Assembly: GCA_963716115.1 (NCBI GenBank)
Contig: CAVQSZ010000006.1
Location: forward strand, 124,001-188,000
Direction of reading: 5' to 3'
Length of the DNA: 64,000 bases
Source of the DNA: AP-15 sp963716115
Lineage (GTDB): Bacteria > Pseudomonadota > Alphaproteobacteria > ATCC43930 > CGMCC-115725
The notes beneath the pieces are model-generated. The model worked only from the letters and a program-made list of their open reading frames with translations, was not told the origin of the DNA and ran no database searches. The position numbers and the translations under genes are program-made. This document shows positions 11,436-20,440 of the stretch, one piece after another (position 1 is the stretch's first letter; each line of letters opens with the position of its first letter).

Positions 11436-12011
11436 TCAGTAAAGGCTGCCGGCGGCGCGGTCGATGACGATGCCGAGGGCGAGGTCGACGACGACGATCA
11501 GCGCCGCGGCGGACCCGCTGATGTCGAGGGCGACGCGGGCGATGTACCATTCGTAGACCAGCACGGCGACGACGGCGGCGGCCTCGACCGCCTGCCCCGC
11601 CGGGGCGGGAAGCAGGCCGCCCGCCGATTGCAGGCCGACCAGCACGAACAGCAGGCTCTGCGGCAGCTGCCACCAATTGTAGGGCACCATGAAGTCGAAG
11701 TACCGGTTGGCGCGGCCGAGCCGGCGCGCCACCGTCAGCATCGCCAACGGAAAGGCGACCCAGGCGATGACATAGGCGATCGTCTCGACGGTGATGACGA
11801 CGAAACCGCCGGCGGCCTGCCATTTGCTCAGGCTGACCCGCATCGTCAGCAGCGCCAGGTAGAGCGGGTAGCACAGCGCCGCGGCGCGGAACGAGCGCCA
11901 AAAGCCGTCGAGCGTGCGGTCGAAGCAGGACAGCCCGCCGCGGTCGCCGCGCGCCAGCCGAAACGTGCCGGCGAAGGCCTGCTGCACCTCGAGCCACGCC
12001 GATGTGGGCAT
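11436..12011 (-). CDS. Multi-pass membrane protein of unknown function
   Basis: About 191 residues from the preferred start MPTSAWLEVQQAF (12011); an upstream ATG at 12050 would add 13 residues. Four to five hydrophobic segments are visible (about residues 45-65, 75-100, 115-135, 140-160 and 165-185). The N-terminal region resembles proteins in which a cytoplasmic stretch precedes a Yip1-like membrane bundle (GFWRSFRAAALCYPLYLAL), but no family is assigned with certainty. It precedes the dodecin gene on the same strand with a gap of about 90 bp. Confidence 0.6.
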   Translation of the reverse strand: MPTSAWLEVQQAFAGTFRLARGDRGGLSCFDRTLDGFWRSFRAAALCYPLYLALLTMRVSLSKWQAAGGFVVITVETIAYVIAWVAFPLAMLTVARRLGRANRYFDFMVPYNWWQLPQSLLFVLVGLQSAGGLLPAPAGQAVEAAAVVAVLVYEWYIARVALDISGSAAALIVVVDLALGIVIDRAAGSLY

Positions 12012-12059
12012 CAGACGCCGGTCGGCAGACGCGAGCAGCAACCACCCCACGTCATGGCC

Positions 12060-12307
12060 GGGCTCGACCCACAGCTGTCCGGTTCACGAAATCGGGTTGT
12101 GAGGCCGAGCTTGGCAACTACCTGCGATCCCCTCGGCCGGGCTCGACCCGGCCGCCCACGCCTTCCTTCGGCGCGGTCGCAACCGTCGCAAGGGCGTGGA
12201 TGCCCGGAACAAGTCCGGGCAAGGGGTGTCTGGGGTTGCGTAAGCCGATATCCGGAACACGCCCACATTGTGCAGAAAACTGAACCGGACAGCCGTGGGC
12301 TCGACCC
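12060..12307. repeat. Family-B MITE-like element, copy 2
   Basis: A 248-bp element. The left end (12060-12085) contains CACAGCTGTCCGGTTC and the right end (12282-12307) contains GAACCGGACAGCCGTGGG, its imperfect inverse. The core has GCCGGGCTCGACCCGGCC and GGCGTGGATGCCCGGAAC. It fills most of the gap 12012-12398; nothing else was recognised in that gap apart from a further CGGGCATGACGA piece near 12345. Confidence 0.65.
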
Positions 12308-12398
12308 GTGGGCCTTCAGCCCGCGGGATGCCCGGCTCAAGGCCGGGCATGACGAAAAAGATCGGGAATGCACCATATGAACGCGTCTGGACTTCGGT

Positions 12399-13559
12399 TC
12401 AGGGACGGTCGAAATAAAGGTCGAGAAAGGCGTGATAGATCTCGGTCAGGGCGGCGAGGTCGGCGAGCTCGACCCGCTCGTCGACCTTGTGCATGGTCTG
12501 CCCGACCAGGCCAAATTCGGCGACCGGGCAGCACGCCTGGATGAAGCGGGCGTCCGAGGTGCCGCCGGTGGTGCTGAGCTCCGGTACATGGCCGGTGACG
12601 CGCCGGATCGCCGCGTCGAGGCATTGGCTGACCCGGCCGGGCGGCGTCAGAAACGATTCCCCGCTCACCCTGACCTCGAGCGCGTATTTCCCGCCGCTGC
12701 GATCGAGCTGCTCGGCGAGCCATTGGCGCAGCGCGGCGCCGGTCCACAAATCGTTGAAGCGGATGTTGAAGACCGCCCGCGCCGTCGCCGGGACCACATT
12801 CGCCGCCGGATTGCCGATGTCGATTGTCGAGACTTGCAAGGTCGAGGGCTGGAAATGCCCGGAGCCCTGGTCGAGCTCGGCCGTGGTCAGCGCGTGCAGC
12901 ATTTCGATCAGCCGGTGCGCGGCGTTGTCGGCGAGATGCGGGTAGGCGGTGTGCCCCTGCACGCCGTGCACGGTCAGCCGGCCGGTCAGGCTGCCGCGCC
13001 GGCCGATCTTGACCATGTCGCCCAGCTTCTCGGCGCTGGTCGGCTCGCCGACGAGGCAGCCGTCGAGGGCCTCGCCGCGGTCGGCGAGCCAATCGAGCAC
13101 CTTTTTCGTGCCGTTGACCGCCTCCCCCTCCTCGTCGCCGGTGATCAGGAGGCTGATCGAGCCGGTAAAGCCCGGCCCGCGCTCGCCCAGAAAACGCTGC
13201 GCCGCGCAGACAAAGGCGGCGATCGCCCCCTTCATGTCGACCGCGCCCCGGCCGCACAGCGCGCCGTCGCGCAACAGCGCCGCGAAGGGGTCGAACGACC
13301 ACGAATCGGCGGCGCCGGTCGGCACCACGTCGGTGTGGCCGGCAAAGCACAAATTCGGCCGGCCGACGCCGTAACGGGCGTAGAGGTTGCGGATCGGATC
13401 GCTGCCGCCGCCCTCGAAGGTCAGCGGATGGCAGGCGAAGCCCAGCGCTTCGAGGCTCGCGGCGACGACGCCGATGGCGCCCTCGTCCTTCGGGGTGACG
13501 CTCGGCCGGCGGATCAGCGCGGCGGCGAGCGCCGCCGGGTCGAGCGAGGTGTTCTTCAT
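12399..13559 (-). CDS. dapE: Succinyl-diaminopimelate desuccinylase
   Basis: A 386-residue M20-family zinc hydrolase that removes succinate from N-succinyl-LL-diaminopimelate in lysine and peptidoglycan precursor synthesis. Visible motifs are CFAGHTDVVPTG (first metal His and Asp), the bridging region GRGAVDMKGAIAAF, ITGDEEGEAVNGT with the catalytic Glu, the dimerisation-domain motif VHGVQGHTAYPH, and TTGGTSDARF near the C-terminus. Its ATG overlaps the dapD stop (ATGA at 13556-13559), so dapD-dapE form one translationally coupled unit, which supports the assignment. Confidence 0.97.
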   Translation of the reverse strand: MKNTSLDPAALAAALIRRPSVTPKDEGAIGVVAASLEALGFACHPLTFEGGGSDPIRNLYARYGVGRPNLCFAGHTDVVPTGAADSWSFDPFAALLRDGALCGRGAVDMKGAIAAFVCAAQRFLGERGPGFTGSISLLITGDEEGEAVNGTKKVLDWLADRGEALDGCLVGEPTSAEKLGDMVKIGRRGSLTGRLTVHGVQGHTAYPHLADNAAHRLIEMLHALTTAELDQGSGHFQPSTLQVSTIDIGNPAANVVPATARAVFNIRFNDLWTGAALRQWLAEQLDRSGGKYALEVRVSGESFLTPPGRVSQCLDAAIRRVTGHVPELSTTGGTSDARFIQACCPVAEFGLVGQTMHKVDERVELADLAALTEIYHAFLDLYFDRP

Positions 13560-14414
13560 TCGCGCAGCAATTCGTTGATCGCGGTCTTGGCGCGGGTCTG
13601 CTCGTCGACGGTCTTGACGATGACGGCGCAGTAGAGGCTGGGGCCGGGGCTGCCGTCGGGGAGCGGGCGGCCGGGAAAGGAGCCGGGGACGACGACCGAA
13701 TAGGCCGGGACGCGGCCCGACGTGGATCTGCCCGGTGTTGCGGTCGACGATGCGGGTGGTGGCGCTGATGAAGGTGCCCATCGCCAGCACCGCGCCCTCC
13801 TCGACGACGACCCCTTCGACGACCTCGCTGCGCGCGCCGATAAAGCAATTGTCCTCGATGATCACCGGCTCGGCCTGCAAGGGCTCGAGGACGCCGCCGA
13901 TGCCGACCCCGCCCGAGAGGTGGCAGTTGGCGCCGATCTGCGCGCAGGAGCCGACCGTCGCCCAGGTGTCGACCATGGTGCCGGCGCCGACATGGGCGCC
14001 GACATTGACGAAGCTCGGCATCAGGACGACGTTGGGCGCGATAAAGGCCGAGCGCCGCACGATCGCGCCGGGAACGGCGCGGAAGCCGGCGTCGCGGAAG
14101 CGGTTCGACGACCAGCCGGCGAATTTCGACGGCACCTTGTCCCACCAGCGCGCCGCGCCCCGCTCGGGATCGACCGGTCCGCCCTGGATCTCGACCATGT
14201 CGTTGAGGCGGAACGACAGCAGCACCGCTTTTTTTAGCCACTGATGAACCTGCCAGCCGCGCGGCGTCTTCTCGGCGACCCGCAGCCGGCCCGTGTCGAG
14301 CCCGTCGAGCGCCGCCTCGACCGCGTCGCGCACCGCGCCCCCGGTCGCCGGCGACACCCCCTCGCGCGCCTCCCAGGCGGCGTCAACAGCAGCGGCGAGA
14401 TCGGCGTCGGTCAT
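13556..14414 (-). CDS. dapD: Tetrahydrodipicolinate N-succinyltransferase, frameshifted near its end
   Basis: A left-handed beta-helix acyltransferase of about 285 residues. From ATG 14414 the frame gives the alpha-helical N-domain, then hexapeptide repeats (VVLMPSFVNVGAHVGAGTMVDTWATVGSCAQIG) and IIEDNCFIGARSEVVEGV. Near 13725 the frame breaks after RNTGQIHVG. In the next frame the expected ending RVPAYSVVVPGSFPG and SLYCAVIVKTVDEQTR follows, to a stop overlapping dapE. Reading GGGCGCGTC where the window has GGGCCGCGTC would restore it, so one extra C is the likely fault. A true loss of dapD beside an intact dapE is improbable. Confidence 0.93.
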
Positions 14415-14811
14415 GGCTTTTCCCGGAGCGGGTGGGCAGGGCGAGGGCGGCCGCACCATGATCGACCCGGCGCCGCGGTGTCAACCGGAGGCGCCGCGAC
14501 CGCCGCAGCCGGCCCCCACCCCGTGGCCCCAGTGCTTAGATGCATTCACATGGTTCAACTCTATCACCCTGTAGGATGGGTTGAGCGCAGCGAAACCCAT
14601 CGGCTGCGCGGGTTGCGATGGGTTTCGCCATGCTCAACCCATCCTACAAAGACTGCACGCTATGCGACGCGCTTCCGAGGAGCTGGAACAGAAGGGCCCG
14701 GAAGCCATGAACACGGCCCTCGCCGTAACGGTTGAGGTCGGTGTTCCTGGGTTCCGGGCCTGCCCTTCGGGCATCCCGGAATGACAGCCTTCGCACGGGC
14801 TTAGAGCAGGG
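14415..14811. other. Intergenic region between dapD and the lactonase gene
   Basis: It contains the 77-bp family-A hairpin (14571-14647). The dapD promoter should lie in the first 150 bp on the minus strand, but no clear consensus was found. The segment around 14740-14780 carries a GGTTCCGGGCCTGCCCTTCG-type repeat piece. No coding gene was recognised. Confidence 0.5.
14571..14647. repeat. Family-A repeat, short form, copy 2
   Basis: A 77-bp element with GTAGGATGGGTTGAGC at the left, CTCAACCCATCCTAC at the right, and inner arms CGAAACCCATCG / CGATGGGTTTCG. The central loop differs from the copy at 7455-7532, as expected for a mobile hairpin whose loop drifts faster than its arms. Confidence 0.8.
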
Positions 14812-15948
14812 CTACGCCGCCAGGTCGACGATCTCGACCCAGTTCGGCTGGGTTCCCATCGGGTAGTGCCCGACCGGCTTCAGCTCGCCGCTCGCCGGGT
14901 CGATCGCGTGCACCGTCATCGCGTTCGAATCCATGCCCACCGACAAGAGGAACTTGCCGCGCGGGTCGATGTTGAAGCCGCGCGGCGTCTTCTCGGTCGG
15001 CCACTTGCCGACCGCGGTCAAGGTGCCCTTGTCGGGATCGATCTTGTAGCCGTGCAGCATGCTGGTCGTGCGCACCGCGCCGTAGACGTGCTTGCCGTCG
15101 GGCGTGACGTGGATGTCGGACGCGAACGCCGAATCCTTGCCGTTGTAGTCGCCGGTCTCGACGAACGCCAGCTCGCTCAACGTGCCCTTGTCCTTGTCGA
15201 TCGCATACGTGCCGATCGTCGCCGTCGTCTCGGTGATCAAATAGGCCCATTTGCCGTTCGGGTGGATCGTCAGGTGGCGCGGCCCGGCGCCCGCTTTGGT
15301 CTTGACGGCGGGCGGCGTGTTCGGCGTCACCGTGCCGTTTGCGGCGTCGTAGTTGAACTGCAGCACCTCGTCGGCGCTGAGCACCGGCACATAGACGTGC
15401 TTGTTGGCGGCGTCGATGAAGACGCAATGCGCCTTGGGCGGGGTGTCGACGATCTGCGATGCCTTCTCCTCGACGACATAGAGCGCGTCGATCGGGTAGA
15501 TCGCCAGCTTGGCCCCGACATAGGACGCGCCGAGGAGGTGCTTGCCGGTGCGGTCGGTGTTGATGTAGGCCATCTGGTCGACCAGCGGCGTCGAATCCAC
15601 ATGCGTGAGCCGTCCGGTGGTCTGGTCGACAATGAAGGTCGAGACCGGATAGGGGGCGCCGCGCAGCTGCGCGTACAAGAAACGCTTGTCCGGGCTGGTC
15701 GCCATCGGCAGGCTCGACGGCGACTTGTCGGCGCCGGGCACCGGCGTCTTCTCGATCAGCTCGAGCGCGCCCGTCTGCCGGTTCATCGCCAGGACATAGA
15801 CGTCCTTGCTGCCGGCGTTCGAGACATAGACGGCGGTTTCAGGGTTGCCGGCGGCCATCGCCTTGCGCGCTCCAATCAAGGGAAGGGTTGCGGCCCCGAG
15901 CCCGGCGATCCCGCCAAGCCCGAGCTGCAATACGCGGCGTCGTTTCAT
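14812..15948 (-). CDS. Secreted beta-propeller lactonase (6-phosphogluconolactonase YbhE-like fold)
   Basis: 378 residues. The N-terminus MKRRRVLQLGLGGIAGLGAA resembles a twin-arginine or Sec signal, with cleavage expected near AMA-AG (about residue 33). The rest consists of repeated propeller blades, each with a GKHLL/GKHVY-type turn and alternating YVSNAGSKDVYV and HLTIHPNGKWAY patterns, typical of the lactonase family (PF10282). Export argues for an extracytoplasmic lactonase or a structural propeller and against a pentose-phosphate enzyme. It is followed 12 bp later on the same strand by the GST gene's upstream end; substrate unknown. Confidence 0.8.
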   Translation of the reverse strand: MKRRRVLQLGLGGIAGLGAATLPLIGARKAMAAGNPETAVYVSNAGSKDVYVLAMNRQTGALELIEKTPVPGADKSPSSLPMATSPDKRFLYAQLRGAPYPVSTFIVDQTTGRLTHVDSTPLVDQMAYINTDRTGKHLLGASYVGAKLAIYPIDALYVVEEKASQIVDTPPKAHCVFIDAANKHVYVPVLSADEVLQFNYDAANGTVTPNTPPAVKTKAGAGPRHLTIHPNGKWAYLITETTATIGTYAIDKDKGTLSELAFVETGDYNGKDSAFASDIHVTPDGKHVYGAVRTTSMLHGYKIDPDKGTLTAVGKWPTEKTPRGFNIDPRGKFLLSVGMDSNAMTVHAIDPASGELKPVGHYPMGTQPNWVEIVDLAA

Positions 15949-15960
15949 CGTGGTCTCCTC

Positions 15961-16578
15961 CTATCGTTGCAATTCGCGGGCGGCGCGGGCCGCCGGCCGC
16001 AGAGCGCAGCGGCCGAGCCAATCGGCGGCCTTCGGGAACGGCGCGAAGTCGATCCGGGCGGGCCGCGCCCAGGACAGAATAGCGGCGACGTTGAGGTCGG
16101 CGACAGTAAAGCCGTCGCCGATCAGGTATGGCGTTTTGGACACCGCGCCGTCGAGCACCCCGAGCGGGCGCTGGAGATCCTTCTCCGCCGCATCGGCCGC
16201 CGCCGCGTCGCGCTGGTCCTCGGGGAGAACGGCGCGGTTGAACATCGCGCTCAGCACATTGCGCTCGAGCTCGGTCATGCCCCAGAAGCTCCACTGCCAG
16301 GCCCGCGCCTCGTCCTCGAGGCGCCCCGGATAGAGCGTCCCGGCGCCGTGCTTCTTGGCGAGGTACAGGTTGATCGCCATCGATTCCCACAGGATGAAGC
16401 CGTCGTCGTCGATGACCGGGACATGTCCGTTGGGATTGAGCGCCAGGTGCGCCGGCGCGCGCGCGCCGCCATCGGCGAAATCGACCTTGACGTGCTCGTA
16501 GTCGAGCCCGAGCTCGTTCGCCATCCACAACGTCCGGAACGCGCGCGAGCGCGCCACGCCGTAAATCTTGAGCGCCAT
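15961..16578 (-). CDS. Glutathione S-transferase family protein
   Basis: A 205-residue cytosolic GST. The N-terminal thioredoxin-like domain has IYGVARSRAFRTLWMANELG, NPNGHVPVIDDDG with the cis-Pro, and WESMAINLYLAKKH with the conserved acidic/Ser GSH-contact position. The C-terminal helical domain has the N-capping motif YLIGDGFTVADLNVAA. The active residue is probably Ser near position 11-12. The gene reads into the lactonase gene (12-bp gap), so the two could be co-transcribed. No specific substrate can be named. Confidence 0.9.
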   Translation of the reverse strand: MALKIYGVARSRAFRTLWMANELGLDYEHVKVDFADGGARAPAHLALNPNGHVPVIDDDGFILWESMAINLYLAKKHGAGTLYPGRLEDEARAWQWSFWGMTELERNVLSAMFNRAVLPEDQRDAAAADAAEKDLQRPLGVLDGAVSKTPYLIGDGFTVADLNVAAILSWARPARIDFAPFPKAADWLGRCALRPAARAARELQR

Positions 16579-16958
16579 CGAATCGCCTCCTTCCTCCGGT
16601 TAGCCGTCAACCTCGCACGGACGGCGGGCGGGCGGAAGAAATTCGGCTGGTGAGGATGGGTTGAGCGGAGAGGCTGGGCAAGAATTCTTCGGCAACCGAT
16701 CCACCCGTCTTCCCCGGCAAAAGCCGGGGTCCATCGTTCCGCCGCACGAGCTTGTGATCGTTGGTCGGGCGCTGCAATCGCCTGAGAAGCTCGCGGCAGC
16801 CGAGCCATGGGTCCCGGCTTTCGCCGGGACAGCGGGAGCAAAAGTCGCCAATTTTTCGTCTCTACCTGGATATTTGCACAACCTAGGAGCGAAACCCATC
16901 GCAACCGCAGCAGCAGATGGGTTTCGCTGCGCTCAACCCATCCTACAATTATTGAACG
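16579..16958. other. Intergenic region filled by a long family-A repeat
   Basis: Apart from about 70 bp next to the GST start, this gap is the composite element at 16652-16946. No gene was recognised; the short frames on both strands come from the repeat. Confidence 0.6.
16652..16946. repeat. Family-A element, long form, copy 1
   Basis: A 295-bp element running from GAGGATGGGTTGAGC to GCTCAACCCATCCTAC. Its interior, from GGCTGGGCAAGAATTC to TTTTGCTCCCGC read on the minus strand, is nearly the same as the inverse of 25705-25958. The right 60 bp are a partial copy of the short 78-bp form, so this copy is a composite. Internal palindromes are CCCCGGCAAAAGCCGGGG and GTCCCGGCTTTCGCCGGGAC. Confidence 0.75.
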
Positions 16959-17804
16959 CTAATGCGACATCAGCACCGGCAGGGTCATGCTTTGCAGAAG
17001 CGTGCGGGTGACGCCGCCGAGCAGCAGCTCGCGGGCGCGGGAATGGCCGTAGGCGCCCATCACCAGCAGATCGGCCCCGAGATCGGCGGCGCGCGACAGC
17101 AGCACCTCGCCGGCCGGGACATCGGCCGAGACGGTCCGCTCGATCGTCGCCTTGACGCCGTGGCGCGCCAGATGCAGCGAGAGGTCGGCCCCCGGGACCT
17201 CGCCATGCCCCCCAGGGCCCTCGCGCGGGTCGATCGCCAGCACGGTCACCACCTCGGCCGCGGCGAGGAGCGGCATCGCGTCGGCGACGGCGCGGGTCGC
17301 CTCGCGGCTGGCGTTCCAGGCGACCAGCGCCCGCTTTCCGACGCTGGCAAAGCTGCCGGCGTAGGGCGCCACCAGGATCGGCCGGCCGCAGGCGAGCGCC
17401 ACCTGCTCCGGCCGCGGCCGGATCGTCTCCGCGGCGCTGCGGTCGGGGTCGAGCTGGCCGAGGATGGTCAGGTCGGCGTAGCGCGCGTGCAGCGCCGGAT
17501 CGGCGTCCGGGCCTTCCGGGATCGCCCGCCATTCGGCCGAGAGGCCGCGAAGCTGCGCCGCGCGCTCGAAGGCCTGGCGCGCCTCCTCGGCTTCCTCCTC
17601 CGCCTTGCGCCGCAGGTCCTGATACAACGGGTCGAGCAGCGCCGGCGCGAAATAGCCGGGCTGCGGCGGGGTCTCGAAATTGGGCAGCGGGTAGAGCGCG
17701 GCCAGATGCGCCGCGAACCGCTCGGCGAGCGCCGCCGCCAGCTCGATCCGCCCGCGCGCGGCCGGATCGGAATCGAGCACGACCAGGAGATCCTTGTAGC
17801 TCAC
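16959..17804 (-). CDS. Tandem-domain universal stress protein
   Basis: A 281-residue protein of two UspA folds. The N-terminal domain starts YKDLLVVLDSDPAARGRIE. The C-terminal domain begins KRALVAWNASREATRAV and carries the nucleotide-binding pattern G-AYGHSRARE-LLLGGVTR with the closing strand LPVLMSH. A charged EEEAEEARQAFERA helix links the early strands. Such proteins bind ATP and modulate resistance to starvation and oxidative stress. It is monocistronic, with repeats downstream and a divergent lipoprotein gene 110 bp upstream. Confidence 0.9.
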   Translation of the reverse strand: MSYKDLLVVLDSDPAARGRIELAAALAERFAAHLAALYPLPNFETPPQPGYFAPALLDPLYQDLRRKAEEEAEEARQAFERAAQLRGLSAEWRAIPEGPDADPALHARYADLTILGQLDPDRSAAETIRPRPEQVALACGRPILVAPYAGSFASVGKRALVAWNASREATRAVADAMPLLAAAEVVTVLAIDPREGPGGHGEVPGADLSLHLARHGVKATIERTVSADVPAGEVLLSRAADLGADLLVMGAYGHSRARELLLGGVTRTLLQSMTLPVLMSH

Positions 17805-17914
17805 GACCTGTCTCCTCGCCTCAGCGCCGGCGGATCAGTCGCCGCACTGCGCCAGCTTGCGCTGCGGCGGGGAATGAGGGAAGAGATATCAAAGCCGGCC
17901 AGGGGTCCCGCCCG

Positions 17915-18238
17915 ATGCGTCTTGTCGTCATTGCCTGCCTCGCCCCGCTCTGCGGCTGTTTCTACGACAGCCCGGCCCGTGTGGTCAGCCTGGTTCCGGG
18001 AGAGGGCGGCAGCTTCACCTTCAGCGCCGCGACGAGCACGGTCATGACCGAAAACGACGACGGCGCGGCCGAGCGGATCCGACGCGACTGGCTCGCCGAG
18101 GCATTGCGCGCGCAGGCGGTGTGCGACGCCGGCTACGTCATCGAGCAGCGCCGCTTTTCACAGCCGGGCGACGGGCCGTTCGGCAATGGCGGCGACATCG
18201 TCTACGCCGGCCATTGCCTCCCGCCCGGCCCGATCTGA
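17915..18238 (+). CDS. Small putative lipoprotein
   Basis: A 107-residue protein. Residues 1-15 form a short signal peptide ending in a lipobox, PLCGC, so Cys15 would be the lipidated residue. The mature part is small and has two further cysteines (in AQAVCDAGY and AGHCLPPG) that could form a disulfide in the periplasm. No family was recognised. Its 3' end overlaps the convergent cupin gene by 37 bp, so one of the two ends may be wrong; the lipobox and start are convincing. Confidence 0.6.
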   Translation: MRLVVIACLAPLCGCFYDSPARVVSLVPGEGGSFTFSAATSTVMTENDDGAAERIRRDWLAEALRAQAVCDAGYVIEQRRFSQPGDGPFGNGGDIVYAGHCLPPGPI

Positions 18239-18807
18239 CCGCCCGGCCCGATGTGACCGCCCGGCCCGGCGCTGCGCCGGGCCGCCTCGCGCCAGCGCTC
18301 GCGGATCGGCCCGGCTTCGCCGCCGACCGGGTCGAGGGCCGGCAGCGGCACCGCGGCGATGTCGGCGAGCGCGCGCTCGCGGCGGCGCGCGGCGGGGGTG
18401 CGCATGTCGGGGCTCTGGCCGCGGGGGTAGGCGCCGACGACGAGCAGGTCGGGGCTGGCGCCCTCGCTCTTGTGGGCGACGCCGGCCGGGATCACGACGA
18501 CATCGCCGGCGCGCAGCTCGAGGGTCTTGCCGCCCTCGCCGCCGAGACGGACCCGGGCGACGCCCGACACGACGCCCAGCACCTCGTGCGCGGTGCTGTG
18601 GTAATGGTGGTGCGCGTAGATGCCGTTGCGCCACGCGCCGACCCATCCGTTGGCCGCGAACAGCGCCTCGCAGGCCGCCGCCGCGCCGGCCCCGGTTTCG
18701 AGCGCGCCGCGATAGAGCACCAGCGGCAGGACAGGGTTGTTCGGGGCCAGCCCGTCATCTTCGAAGAGATGCTCCTCGACCGCCGCCGGCTTCGGGGTTT
18801 CGCCCAT
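18202..18807 (-). CDS. Cupin-domain protein
   Basis: 201 residues from MGETPKPAAVEEH (18807). The cupin core is clear: WRNGIYAHHHYHSTAHEVLGVVSG gives the first motif with several metal-binding His and a Glu, and LRAGDVVVIPAGVAHKSEG gives the second. It resembles the small YjlB-type cupins. The last 35 residues are Gly/Pro-rich (GPGGHIGPGGQIGPGG) and overlap the end of the opposite lipoprotein gene, so the true stop could be earlier if an indel is present. Metal ligands are intact, but substrate is unknown. Confidence 0.85.
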   Translation of the reverse strand: MGETPKPAAVEEHLFEDDGLAPNNPVLPLVLYRGALETGAGAAAACEALFAANGWVGAWRNGIYAHHHYHSTAHEVLGVVSGVARVRLGGEGGKTLELRAGDVVVIPAGVAHKSEGASPDLLVVGAYPRGQSPDMRTPAARRRERALADIAAVPLPALDPVGGEAGPIRERWREAARRSAGPGGHIGPGGQIGPGGRQWPA

Positions 18808-19059
18808 GATCCGCCTCCTGACCCGTCGCGAAGGCCGATACGCTACGCCCCGGCGCAACAGCGGCCAAGTGAAATGGCGATGGGCGTCGGCCAATATTCG
18901 CGCTCGGGCGGCGCTGCGTTGTGTTAAGGACGATGGCGGTCGCGGCGCTCTTGCCGGATCGCTGCTCGTCGTGTATTGATAGCTCGCAGGGCAAATCGCG
19001 ATATGCGCTATTTAGCGCCGAGCCGTTTTTAACGTCGAGCTGTCGAGGCGCGCCGAGCG
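18808..19059. other. Divergent promoter region between the cupin gene and wecC
   Basis: 252 bp with no gene. The part near 18960-19040 is noticeably AT-richer than its surroundings (GTATTGATAGCTC, GCGCTATTTAGCGC, GTTTTTAACGTC) and is the likely promoter/leader of the plus-strand wecC-wecB unit. GCGCTATTTAGCGC is a small dyad about 55 bp before the wecC start. No exact sigma-70 pair could be assigned. Confidence 0.4.
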
Positions 19060-20322
19060 ATGGAGTATCCGGTCAGGACGGTGTGCGTTGTCGGCCTGGG
19101 CTATATCGGCCTGCCGACCGCGGCGACGCTGGCCAGCCGCGGCGTCGACGTGGTCGGCGTCGACGTCAACCCGCTGGTCGTCGAGGCCGTCAACGCCGGG
19201 CACCCCTATTTCTCGGAGCCCGACCTCGACATGCTGCTGCGGGCGGCGACGACCCTGGGCAAGCTGCGCGCGGCGCCGCAGCCGGCGCCCGCCGATGCGT
19301 TCATCATCGCCGTGCCGACCCCGTTCAACCCGGACCGGTCGCCGAACCTCGACTATATCGACGCGGCCGCCGATGCGATCGCGCCGGCGCTGATGTCCGG
19401 GAACGTCGTGATCCTCGAATCGACCTCCCCGGTCGGGGCCACCGCGCGGCTGGCCTGCCGGCTCGCCGGGCTGCGCCCCGATCTGACCTTTCCCCCGGCG
19501 CGGCGGGCCGAGCCGCTCGACATTCACGTCGCCCATTGCCCGGAGCGGGTGCTGCCGGGACGCATGGTCCGCGAGCTGATCGAGAACGACCGCATCATCG
19601 GCGGCATGACCGAGGCCTGCGCCGAGCATGCCGAGGCGGTGTACCGGGTCTTTCTGCAAGGCCAGGCGTTTCGCACCGACGCGGCGACGGCCGAGCTGGT
19701 CAAGCTCGTCGAGAACGCCTACCGCGATGTCAACATCGCCTTCGCCAACGAGCTGTCGCTGATCTGCGATCGGCTGGGCCTCAATGTGTGGCAGGTGATC
19801 GAGCTCGCCAACCGCCATCCGCGGGTCGCCATTCTGCAGCCGGGCCCCGGCGTCGGCGGGCACTGCATCGCCGTCGACCCGTGGTTCATCATCGCCTCGG
19901 CGCCGGATCAGGCGCGCCTGATCCGCACCGCGCGCGAGGTCAACGACGGCAAGCCGGCCTTTGTCGTCGCGCAGATCCGGGAACGGGCGGAGCGCTTCAA
20001 GCGGCCGGTGGTCGCCTGCCTCGGGCTGACCTACAAGCCCGATGTCGACGATGTGCGCGAAAGCCCGGCGATCGAGATCGTCTCGCAGCTGGCCCAGGGC
20101 GGGCAGCAGCGCGTCGTCGTCGCCGAGCCGAACCTGCGCGCGCTGCCAAAGCAGCTCGCCGCGACGCCCGGCGTCCAGCTGCGCGACACCCTCGAGGCGG
20201 TGCGCGAGGCCGACATCGTGGCGATCCTGGTGGCCCATTCGTCATTTCGCAAGATCCCGCGCGAGGAGCTGATGCGCCGCGTCGTCATCGACGCGACCGG
20301 CCTGACCCACGGCGGCGGCTGA
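19060..20322 (+). CDS. wecC: UDP-N-acetyl-D-mannosaminuronate dehydrogenase
   Basis: A 420-residue UDP-sugar dehydrogenase that oxidises UDP-ManNAc to UDP-ManNAcA with two NAD+. The Rossmann motif is GLGYIGLPTA (13-22). Others are AVPTPFN, ESTSPVGAT, HCPERVLPG, the catalytic-cysteine loop GPGVGGHCIAVDPWF, and the C-terminal GLTYKPDVDDVRESPA. HCPERVLPG and the GGHCIAVDP form fit the WecC group better than UDP-glucose dehydrogenase. WecB, which makes its substrate, is encoded directly downstream, so both steps of UDP-ManNAcA supply for surface polysaccharide are together. Confidence 0.93.
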   Translation: MEYPVRTVCVVGLGYIGLPTAATLASRGVDVVGVDVNPLVVEAVNAGHPYFSEPDLDMLLRAATTLGKLRAAPQPAPADAFIIAVPTPFNPDRSPNLDYIDAAADAIAPALMSGNVVILESTSPVGATARLACRLAGLRPDLTFPPARRAEPLDIHVAHCPERVLPGRMVRELIENDRIIGGMTEACAEHAEAVYRVFLQGQAFRTDAATAELVKLVENAYRDVNIAFANELSLICDRLGLNVWQVIELANRHPRVAILQPGPGVGGHCIAVDPWFIIASAPDQARLIRTAREVNDGKPAFVVAQIRERAERFKRPVVACLGLTYKPDVDDVRESPAIEIVSQLAQGGQQRVVVAEPNLRALPKQLAATPGVQLRDTLEAVREADIVAILVAHSSFRKIPREELMRRVVIDATGLTHGGG

Positions 20323-20440
20323 GCGCGGCGCCGGGTTTGCGATGAAGCCGCAATCGCCGATCCGTCGCTGCCGCGCGGCGCGGCAGCGCCCGGACGCGCC
20401 CATCGGTCTGCCAGGCGGCGCCTGCCGGCGCGGGGACGCG

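Noticed and set aside
12002..12283. Short ORFs in the gap between the membrane-protein gene and dapE
   Set aside because: They lie inside the family-B repeat and similar translations appear in the repeat at 42274-42523, so they are repeat-derived.
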